37,837 nt of DNA. It comes from Syntrophaceae bacterium UBA2280. Its GTDB lineage: Bacteria; Desulfobacterota; Syntrophia; Syntrophales; Smithellaceae. The notes under the pieces were generated by a model. The model was not told the DNA's origin. It searched no databases and worked only from the letters and a program-made list of their open reading frames with translations. The stretch lies in contig DDWS01000029.1 in NCBI GenBank assembly GCA_002347685.1, forward strand, positions 26,129-63,965. The letters run 5' to 3'. The position numbers and the translations under genes are program-made. This document shows, in pieces, positions 31,670 to 37,837 of the stretch; position 1 is the first letter of the stretch, and every line of letters begins with the position of its first letter.

Positions 31670-33358
31670 TTACTTCTTGTCTCCCGCGGTAATCCTCGTC
31701 CAGGAATCCCGAAGCGGTACAATCCGGTTAAACACAGCCCGACCGGATGCTGTATCCGGATCGACGCAAAAATATCCCAGCCTTTCGAACTGATATTGGC
31801 TTCCCGGCGCCACCTTCTCCAGGCTCGCCTCAGCATAGCAGGAGGTCAGGATTTTCAGAGAATCCGGATTCAGATCATTGATAAAATCCTCTTCGGCGCC
31901 CGGATCCTCAATGCTGAACAGCCGGTCATACAGACGCACTTCCGCAGGCACGCAATGCGCCTCTGAAACCCAGTGAATCACGCCCTGAATCTTGCGGCCA
32001 TCTGCCGGCGGCCCGTTTAAGGTTTCCGGAGCATAGGTGCAGTGCAGTTCGACCACTTCGCCGCTTGCCTCATCTTTCACCATCCTTTCGAATTTGATGA
32101 CATAGGCGTTGCGAAGACGGACTTCCCGCCCCGGTCCGAGGCGATGATATTTTTTGGGTGGATCTTCCATAAAATCGTCGCGCTCAATATAGAGCACTCT
32201 GGAAAAGGAAACCTGTTTTACTCCCAGTTCCGGGCGCTGTGGATGATTCTGGCATTCGAAATGTTCTTCCTGACCCTCCGGGTAATTGTCGATCACAACC
32301 TTCAAGGGCCTCAAGACACACATCACCCTCGGGGTCCGCTCATTTAAATCCTCGCGGACGCAATGTTCCAGCAGGGAGACATCAATCAGATTGTCGTTTT
32401 TCGCCACACCGATCTGAGCACAAAAATTACGGATGGCTTCCGGCGTGTATCCCCGCCGCCGCATACCCGTCACGGTGGGCATGCGCGGATCGTCCCACCC
32501 CTGCACATAGCCTTTTTTTACCAGTTCGATAAGACGTCTTTTACTCAAGACCGTGTAGCTCAAATTGAGACGGGCGAATTCAATCTGCCTGGGGCGGTTT
32601 TCGGGAATCAGCCGCTCAACGATCCAGTCGTACAGGGGACGATTGTTTTCAAACTCCAGGGTGCAAATCGAATGGGTGATGCCCTCCAGGGCGTCGGACA
32701 GGCAGTGGGCAAAATCGTACATCGGATAAATAACCCACTGGGCTCCCGTCCGATAGTGAGGTTCCCGCTTGATGCGGTACAAGACGGGATCCCGCATAAC
32801 GATGTTGGGCGCGGCCATGTCGATTTTGGCGCGCAGAACATGAGCGCCGTCTGCGAATTCACCGGCTCTCATCCGCGAAAATAAATCCAGGTTTTCTTCC
32901 ACCGAACGGTTGCGGAAGGGACTTTCCCGGCCGGGCTCGGTAAACGTTCCCCGGTTCTCCCGCACCTCATCGGCATTCAAACTGCAGACGTAGGCATTGC
33001 CGGTTTTGATGAGTTCAACAGCAAACTGATAGAGCTTTTCGAAATAGTCGGAGGCGTAATAAAGCCGGTCTCGCCAGTCAAAGCCCAGCCAGTGGACATC
33101 ACGAATGATGGATTCCACATACTCCATCGACTCACCGGTCGGGTCCGTATCGTCTAATCTGAGGTTGCAGGTTCCCTGATACTGACTGGCAAGGCCGAAG
33201 TTGAGGCAGACTGACTTGGCATGCCCGATATGAATATAGCCGTTGGGCTCGGGTGGAAAACGGGTTGCCACCTGTCCTTTGAGCCGGCCTATGCGAAGAT
33301 CGTCGTCAATGATGTCACGGATAAAATCGGTGGGAAGTCCTGTTGTCGGTTGCGTCAT
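31670..33358 (-). CDS. glnS: Glutaminyl-tRNA synthetase
   Basis: A 562-residue class I synthetase that charges tRNA-Gln. The HIGH motif is in FPPEPNGYIHIGHAKSVCLN near residue 40, and the KMSKS-equivalent is VLSKRRL. The GlnRS/GluRS catalytic fold is followed by the two beta-barrel anticodon-binding domains of bacterial GlnRS. Presence of GlnRS means at least some Gln-tRNA is made directly rather than only by transamidation. It converges on the tRNA-Gln(CTG) gene with 4 bp between them. The ATG at 33358 precedes TQPTTGLPTDFIRDII, a normal N terminus. Confidence 0.97.
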   Translation of the reverse strand: MTQPTTGLPTDFIRDIIDDDLRIGRLKGQVATRFPPEPNGYIHIGHAKSVCLNFGLASQYQGTCNLRLDDTDPTGESMEYVESIIRDVHWLGFDWRDRLYYASDYFEKLYQFAVELIKTGNAYVCSLNADEVRENRGTFTEPGRESPFRNRSVEENLDLFSRMRAGEFADGAHVLRAKIDMAAPNIVMRDPVLYRIKREPHYRTGAQWVIYPMYDFAHCLSDALEGITHSICTLEFENNRPLYDWIVERLIPENRPRQIEFARLNLSYTVLSKRRLIELVKKGYVQGWDDPRMPTVTGMRRRGYTPEAIRNFCAQIGVAKNDNLIDVSLLEHCVREDLNERTPRVMCVLRPLKVVIDNYPEGQEEHFECQNHPQRPELGVKQVSFSRVLYIERDDFMEDPPKKYHRLGPGREVRLRNAYVIKFERMVKDEASGEVVELHCTYAPETLNGPPADGRKIQGVIHWVSEAHCVPAEVRLYDRLFSIEDPGAEEDFINDLNPDSLKILTSCYAEASLEKVAPGSQYQFERLGYFCVDPDTASGRAVFNRIVPLRDSWTRITAGDKK

Positions 33359-33512
33359 ACTATGAAACTCCTTTGTGTCTTTTCATTCTTCAGAAGGTGG
33401 AACGTCCTTTCGGCGGCCCACGCTGAATCTTCTTTCATATCGGCAGGACGGACAATCCATCCCGCAATCCCTTCATTTCGCCTGATCCGGCTGACGAGGC
33501 TTCACCGGCAAA

Positions 33513-34496
33513 TCAACAGCCGACGGCTGTCTTGAGTGTCTCCATATTCAGGTTGCCGCCGGACAGCACCATGACTACTTTTTTCCCCGCAAGACGATCC
33601 CTGATTTTATAAGCCGCCATCAGGGAAACGGCGCCCGCGGCCTCGGCCAGATTATGCGTGGTGGCAAGCGCCATACGGATGCCTTCGAGAATTTCGTCTT
33701 CGGTCAGCAGTATGACATCGTTGATGGTGTCTTTAAGAATCACATATGGCAGATGAAAGACACTTCTGGCGGCCAGGCCGTCCGCGACGGTATGGGCTTC
33801 GTCAAGAATGACAATTTCTCCTTTTTTCCAGGAATTGTAAAAGGATGGGACGTTCACCGGTTCGACGCCGATAATCTCAATATCCGGCCGGATGGCGCGC
33901 GCGGTTTTCAGAATCGAGGCGCAGCCCGCACCGCCGCCGATCGGACAGATGATGACATCGGCCCGGGGCATATCCTCGAGAATCTCCAGGCCCATGGTGC
34001 CATGGCCATTTAGGATCTCGGGCTCGTTTCCCTGCTCAACATAGTAGTAGCCCGCGCTGTCCACCAGTTCGTCGCAATAGGACTGCGCGTCGTAGAAATC
34101 CTTTCCGTGGACAATGACTTCCGCTCCGTAGCTTTCGATGATTCTGTTGATTTCAGGATTGTTGTCCTCCGGCACGACCACCGTACAGGGCACATTGAAC
34201 CATTGTCCCGCCCAGGCCATGGCCAGTCCGTGATTGCCGCGGGTAGCCACAAGGATGCCCGTTTCCGACGCTTCGCTCGACATATGATGAAAGAAATTCA
34301 GAGCCCCCCGGATTTTGAACGATCCGGTCGGATTGTGATTTTCATGCTTGACGAAGGCCTCACAGCCCAGCAGCCTGGAAAGCTCCGAATAGTGGATCAG
34401 GCTTGTCCGGTTAAGGTAACGATGAATCACCGATTTCGCCAGATAAATCCCTGTCAGGTTGACCTGCTCGGCCAACGCCTCATACTTTTTCAGCAT
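33513..34496 (-). CDS. Threonine/serine dehydratase (PLP-dependent)
   Basis: A 327-residue cytoplasmic PLP enzyme of fold type II, deaminating threonine to 2-oxobutyrate (or serine to pyruvate). The Schiff-base lysine is in NPTGSFKIRGALNF, the phosphate-binding glycine loop is seen as PIGGGAGCAS, and SGGNLN lies near the C terminus. There is no C-terminal ACT-like regulatory domain, so it resembles the short catabolic TdcB type rather than biosynthetic IlvA. Serine racemase and 1-amino-acid dehydratase homologues share this layout, so the substrate is not fixed. It lies downstream of waaA on the same strand with a 24-bp gap. Confidence 0.85.
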   Translation of the reverse strand: MLKKYEALAEQVNLTGIYLAKSVIHRYLNRTSLIHYSELSRLLGCEAFVKHENHNPTGSFKIRGALNFFHHMSSEASETGILVATRGNHGLAMAWAGQWFNVPCTVVVPEDNNPEINRIIESYGAEVIVHGKDFYDAQSYCDELVDSAGYYYVEQGNEPEILNGHGTMGLEILEDMPRADVIICPIGGGAGCASILKTARAIRPDIEIIGVEPVNVPSFYNSWKKGEIVILDEAHTVADGLAARSVFHLPYVILKDTINDVILLTEDEILEGIRMALATTHNLAEAAGAVSLMAAYKIRDRLAGKKVVMVLSGGNLNMETLKTAVGC

Positions 34497-34520
34497 AAGA
34501 ACCTCCCCTGTTTTGACCCG

Positions 34521-35855
34521 TTAGCCTCCGGTCTCTTGCCTTTGGCTCGTATGAATAATCATCTCCGCGTAACGTGCGGCCGCCCCCATATTCGCCCGGA
34601 CAACGGCCTGACCGCGTTGACCGCGCGCTTGCAGATCCTGTGGATCGGCAATCACTTTCCGGATACCCTCGAGCAACGCCTGCTCATCGGCTATACGACG
34701 GCCCGCGCCCGCATCCTCCAACAGTGCCGCCTCCTGGCTGAAATCCTCCATCGACGGACCGTAAAAGATAACCTTCCCCCAGGCCGCGGCCTCGAGAATA
34801 TTCTGACCGCCCCTGGGCACCAGTGAGCCACCACAATAGACCACCGTCGCCAGTGAATAGATTTTAAAAAGCTCGCCGATCACATCGACAACGATGACCC
34901 TTTCGCCCCGGCGCGCCTGGCCGCCCAGCATCCGTGAGACGGTGATGATGTCATTTAACTCCCTTTGGCACAGAAGATCAAGCACCGCGTTGGTTCGCTC
35001 GATATGGCGCGGCACGAGAATCAGACGGAATCCCGGATCCTGCCTGTACAATGCAAGATATACCCGAATAAGAATCTCTTCTTCACCCGGATGGGTACTG
35101 CCCGCAACAAGGAATCTTTCTTCCGGGGTAATCTTGAAGCGCCGCGCGATATCCTCACGCAGTTCGGGCGACGCCATGGCCGCAAGCGCGTCATACTTGG
35201 CATTTCCCAGAACCTGGATTTTCTGAGTATCCATTCCGATCTGCTGGAATCGGTCGGCATCAATCTGTGTAATCATCCCGGCTTGATCAATGTTTCGCAG
35301 CACTTGCCTCCAGAAAAAACGGCTGCGGCGGTATTTTCCAAATGAGCGGGGAGAAATCCGGCCGTTGACCATCACAACCCCGACGCCGCGCCGGCGGCAC
35401 GAGGCCAGAAAATTCGGCCACAATTCCGTTTCCACCAGGACAAAGACATCCGGCCGGACAAGATCCAGCATCCTGTTGACACACAGGGGAATGTCCAGGG
35501 GGAAATAGATGAAGGCGTCTGCATCGCGAGACAGATTTTTTGCCATCCCCTGCCCCGTTTCGGTGGATGTGGAAAAGATGATTTTCGCCCCGGGTTCCTG
35601 GTGCTTTAAAGCGGCGATAATCGGAACGGCGGCAGTCACCTCACCCACCGATACCGCGTGAATCCAGGTCCTCCTGCCGGCACCAATATCCGCCAGAAGA
35701 TGCTTTTGCCTCAGGCCGAGCTTCTGGAAAAAGCTGTGGCGGTACTTGCCGGTCATGAGCATCTTGAGGAGAAAAAACACGAGACCCGGAATCGCGGCGA
35801 GGATCAGAAAGATGTTATAAACGAGTCTCATGCGCGCATATTCAGTATTTTCCAT
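34521..35855 (-). CDS. waaA: 3-deoxy-D-manno-octulosonic acid transferase
   Basis: A 444-residue inner-membrane-associated glycosyltransferase (GT30) that adds Kdo to lipid A precursor; it shows that the host makes LPS. The N-terminal helix (residues ~10-35) is the membrane anchor. The catalytic glutamate is in HAVSVGEVTAAVPI, WPNFLASCRRRGVGVVMVNG and FLVAGSTHPGEEE are conserved, and YCGGSLVPRGGQNILEAAAW is the C-terminal nucleotide-sugar region. The start is uncertain; an ATG at 35831 would give a slightly shorter N terminus. Confidence 0.95.
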   Translation of the reverse strand: MENTEYARMRLVYNIFLILAAIPGLVFFLLKMLMTGKYRHSFFQKLGLRQKHLLADIGAGRRTWIHAVSVGEVTAAVPIIAALKHQEPGAKIIFSTSTETGQGMAKNLSRDADAFIYFPLDIPLCVNRMLDLVRPDVFVLVETELWPNFLASCRRRGVGVVMVNGRISPRSFGKYRRSRFFWRQVLRNIDQAGMITQIDADRFQQIGMDTQKIQVLGNAKYDALAAMASPELREDIARRFKITPEERFLVAGSTHPGEEEILIRVYLALYRQDPGFRLILVPRHIERTNAVLDLLCQRELNDIITVSRMLGGQARRGERVIVVDVIGELFKIYSLATVVYCGGSLVPRGGQNILEAAAWGKVIFYGPSMEDFSQEAALLEDAGAGRRIADEQALLEGIRKVIADPQDLQARGQRGQAVVRANMGAAARYAEMIIHTSQRQETGG

Positions 35856-35872
35856 GTCTATGTCAAGAAGAA

Positions 35873-36016
35873 AGGCTAATATAGGCTATTAGACTGTAGG
35901 CTGACAGGCTGTTAGGATAAATGGATGGGCGCAAAGCGCCTTATCAATTATCCTAACAGCCTAAAGGACTACAGCCTAATAGTCTGATTGCCTAACAGTC
36001 TACAGCCTAATAGCCT
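35873..36016. repeat. Nested inverted-repeat array between waaA and rpe
   Basis: Left arm AGGCTGTTAGGATAA (35906-35920) and right arm TTATCCTAACAGCCT (35948-35962) are a perfect 15-bp inverted repeat. The loop contains a second hairpin, GGCGC/GCGCC (35928-35940). An outer pair, AGGCTATTAG (35883-35892) and CTAATAGCCT (36007-36016), encloses both. Words such as CAGCCTAATAG occur twice in the right arm. There is no coding content. The layout suggests a mobile-repeat remnant or a large cruciform-forming intergenic element. Confidence 0.6.
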
Positions 36017-36023
36017 CTATTGG

Positions 36024-36052
36024 TTGACAGACGCAGTGCTTTGGTATATTTA
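36024..36052 (+). promoter_or_regulatory. Promoter for rpe
   Basis: TTGACA (36024-36029) is followed by TATATT (36045-36050, spacer 15) or TATTTA (36047-36052, spacer 17). Transcription would start about 20 bp before the rpe ATG. It sits immediately next to the repeat array. Confidence 0.6.
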
Positions 36053-36077
36053 TTTTTCTAACAAAGGAGAAACTTTC

Positions 36078-36737
36078 ATGAAACTGATCGCCCCTTCGAT
36101 ACTTTCCGCCGACGGCGGGAAACTGGCCTCGGAAATCGCCGCGGTGGAAAAAGCCGGCGCGGACTGGATTCATGTGGACGTCATGGACGGGCACTTTGTC
36201 CCCAACATCACCATGGGGCCGGCTATCATCGGCGCTTTGCGAAAGGCCACCGGGCTGCCCTTTGATGTTCACCTCATGATTAAAAACCCCGACCACTATA
36301 TCGAATCTTTCGCGGCGGCAGGCGCCGATTATATCACCGTCCATGTGGAGGCGGCCCCCCACCTGCACCGGACCATTGAATTGATTAAAAAGACGGGGAA
36401 AAAGGCGGGGGTGTCCCTGAATCCGGCAACACCGCTTGGCCTCATTGAAGAAATTCTACCTGACATCGATCTGCTTTTGATCATGTCGGTCAATCCCGGA
36501 TTTGGCGGGCAGCAGTTTATCCAAAATTCCCTGACCAAAATCAGACGGGCCTGTGAGATGACGGCAAAATTGCCGCGAAAGCCTTTACTGGAAGTAGACG
36601 GGGGTGTCAATCTGAAAAATATCGCCTCCATCGCGCAGGCCGGGGCGGATGTACTGGTCGCGGGGGCGGCGGTTTTCGGCACAGCCGATTATGCCGAGAC
36701 CATCGCCAAGCTGAAATCGGCGGCAAACAGCATCTGA
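36078..36737 (+). CDS. rpe: Ribulose-phosphate 3-epimerase
   Basis: A 219-residue TIM-barrel enzyme that interconverts ribulose 5-phosphate and xylulose 5-phosphate in the pentose phosphate pathway. Conserved elements are APSILSADGGKL at the N terminus, HVDVMDGHFVPNITMGP with metal-binding His and Asp, DVHLMIKNPDHYI, IMSVNPGFGGQQFI and LEVDGGVN. The start at 36078 has AAAGGAG 8 bases upstream; the longer open frame would read through the promoter and repeat. It is followed by a terminator that serves the opposite-strand gene. Confidence 0.97.
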   Translation: MKLIAPSILSADGGKLASEIAAVEKAGADWIHVDVMDGHFVPNITMGPAIIGALRKATGLPFDVHLMIKNPDHYIESFAAAGADYITVHVEAAPHLHRTIELIKKTGKKAGVSLNPATPLGLIEEILPDIDLLLIMSVNPGFGGQQFIQNSLTKIRRACEMTAKLPRKPLLEVDGGVNLKNIASIAQAGADVLVAGAAVFGTADYAETIAKLKSAANSI

Positions 36738-36771
36738 TGCCCCCTCTTCACCCGGTGGAAGTGATTCCTCT

Positions 36772-36810
36772 AAAAAAAGCGGCGGCCACATGGGTCATGA
36801 CGGCCGCCGC
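36772..36810 (-). terminator. Rho-independent terminator for the 3-hydroxyacyl-CoA dehydrogenase gene
   Basis: Arms GCGGCGGCC (36779-36787) and GGCCGCCGC (36802-36810) form a perfect 9-bp GC stem. Read leftward it is followed by seven T (complement of 36772-36778). It lies 20 bp past the stop at 36830 and may also block read-through from rpe. Confidence 0.85.
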
Positions 36811-36829
36811 AAATTATATTAGTGATGGA

Positions 36830-37687
36830 TTATTTCTTGTTGTAGTCATAGACGCCGCGGCCGGATTTGCGACCCAGATTGCCGGCGCGGACCAGTTTCC
36901 GCAAAAGCGGTGACGGACGGTATTTATCCCCCAGTTCCCGATGCATCCCTTCACAGATCCGAAGCTGTGTGTCCAGACCGATCAGGTCGCCCAGAGCCAA
37001 CGGGCCGATGGGGTGGTTGCAACCCAGCTGCATGGCTTTGTCAATATCTTCCGCCGTTGCCAGCCCTTCATCCAGCACAAAAAAGGCCTCGTTGATCATA
37101 GAGCAGAGGATGCGATTGACGACAAACGCAGGCGCCTCATTCACCATGACGACTTCCTTGCCTATTTTCTTTCCCCAGGCTTTGGCGATTTCGACCGTCT
37201 CGTCGGATGTCTGCTGGCCGCGAATCACTTCCAGAAGGCGCATCACCGGCACGGGGTTGAAAAAATGCGTGCCGATAAAACGCTCCGGACGCCGGGTAAT
37301 GGATGCCATTTCCGTAATGCTCAACCCCGAGGTGTTGGTGAAAAACAGGCAATGCTTCGGAACCACTTCTTCGAGCTCCGCGTAAACTTTTTTCTTGAGG
37401 TCCATCAACTCGATGACGACTTCCACCACAACATCCGCGTCCGAGGCCGCTTCTTTCAAATCCAGCGTCGGTTTGATTCGTCCCAGAATCGCATCCACCT
37501 GCTCTTTGCTGATCTTGCCTTTTTCCGCATCGCGGCTTAAGTTCTTCTTAATCGTATTCATTCCGCCGTCAATGAATCGCTGCTCGATGTCCCGCAAGGC
37601 GACCTCGAAGCCTGCTGCGGCACAGACCTGTGCGATCCCATTTCCCATCAAGCCCGCCCCCAACACACATATTTTCTTGATTTCCAT
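36830..37687 (-). CDS. 3-hydroxyacyl-CoA (3-hydroxybutyryl-CoA) dehydrogenase
   Basis: A 285-residue NAD(P)-dependent enzyme interconverting 3-hydroxyacyl-CoA and 3-oxoacyl-CoA, of the Hbd/PaaH type. The Rossmann motif GAGLMGNGIAQ is at the N terminus, the catalytic histidine is in THFFNPVPVMRLLEV, and the C-terminal helical domain has NHPIGPLALGDLIGLD. It lacks the fused hydratase domain of FadB proteins. The ATG at 37687 has GGAGGT 4 bases upstream, which is better than the four-codon-longer alternative. It fits butyrate or fatty-acid metabolism of a syntroph-like anaerobe. From 37700 to the end I see no further gene. Confidence 0.94.
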   Translation of the reverse strand: MEIKKICVLGAGLMGNGIAQVCAAAGFEVALRDIEQRFIDGGMNTIKKNLSRDAEKGKISKEQVDAILGRIKPTLDLKEAASDADVVVEVVIELMDLKKKVYAELEEVVPKHCLFFTNTSGLSITEMASITRRPERFIGTHFFNPVPVMRLLEVIRGQQTSDETVEIAKAWGKKIGKEVVMVNEAPAFVVNRILCSMINEAFFVLDEGLATAEDIDKAMQLGCNHPIGPLALGDLIGLDTQLRICEGMHRELGDKYRPSPLLRKLVRAGNLGRKSGRGVYDYNKK

Positions 37688-37837
37688 ACTGACCTCCAAA
37701 TTATTTGTTAAGCGGGTTTTCCCACTTTACCATCACCAAAGATAGTGGACGGTAACAGACTGCCAAAGGCGAAGTCAAGAGAAAACCCCCAAGCGGCAAA
37801 TCGGATTTTTCTGTGTTAGTAGCAAATAGAAAAGTCC

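Noticed and set aside
31603..31836. 77-codon - strand frame over tRNA-Gln and the glnS end
   Set aside because: It is partly the reverse of the tRNA (GNKDSNLN signature) and partly an out-of-frame reading of glnS.
1..37837. CRISPR arrays, complete insertion sequences, integrases or phage genes
   Set aside because: I found no regular direct-repeat/spacer pattern and no transposase or recombinase reading frame; the island idea therefore rests only on the tRNA fragment and gene layout.

Overview
The window reads as a chromosomal segment from a Gram-negative anaerobe, most likely a Desulfobacterota (deltaproteobacterial) sulfite/sulfonate-respiring or syntrophic lineage. The reasons are a complete reductive-type Dsr set with dsrD and a tri-haem DsrJ, a Kdo transferase (an outer-membrane LPS gene), and no oxidative-type dsrEFH or dsrL in view. 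This placement is an inference; no taxonomic marker such as 16S rRNA is present.

Layout. (1) 1-5.3 kb, mostly + strand: housekeeping genes murJ, serS with two tRNA-Ser genes directly behind it, a fused pabB-pabC, and tRNA-Arg(ACG) with a strong terminator. (2) 5.5-18.1 kb, all - strand: a very compact sulfite-reduction operon. In transcription order it is dsrA, dsrB, dsrD, dsrN, dsrC, a second DsrM/DsrK-like pair (here M2, K2), canonical dsrM, dsrK, dsrJ, dsrO, dsrP and an OsmC-family gene. (3) 18.1-18.5 kb: a divergent AT-rich control region with a candidate dsrA promoter and two related dyads, followed by a LysR-type regulator. (4) 19.6-27.4 kb, + strand: acetate kinase, sulfoacetaldehyde acetyltransferase (Xsc), an SDR dehydrogenase, a second ThDP-dependent enzyme, a BASS-family transporter and a zinc alcohol dehydrogenase. 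(5) 27.4-31.4 kb: a small antisense gene, a TetR regulator, a tRNA 3'-end fragment, a MarR regulator with matching operator sites, a two-gene ADP-forming acyl-CoA synthetase and a Cys-rich DUF6485-type protein. (6) 31.5-37.8 kb: housekeeping genes again, namely tRNA-Gln next to glnS, a threonine dehydratase, waaA, rpe and a 3-hydroxyacyl-CoA dehydrogenase.

How the parts work together. Xsc splits sulfoacetaldehyde into acetyl phosphate and sulfite. Acetate kinase turns acetyl phosphate into acetate and ATP. DsrAB with DsrC reduces the sulfite, and DsrMKJOP links that reduction to the membrane quinone and periplasmic electron pools. A sulfite source and a sulfite sink therefore sit back to back around one LysR regulator. 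Together they look like a self-contained organosulfonate-respiration locus. The upstream sulfonate is not settled: there is no taurine aminotransferase or taurine dehydrogenase in view. The unassigned ThDP enzyme, the two dehydrogenases and the Na+-symporter-like carrier are the candidates for a new entry route, for instance from a C3 sulfonate or isethionate.

The most notable points are the source-sink locus itself, the uncharacterised ThDP enzyme, the duplicated MK module, the divergent dyads, the paired MarR operators, two synthetase genes beside their cognate tRNAs, and a tRNA-Arg gene and tRNA fragment bracketing the sulfur locus.
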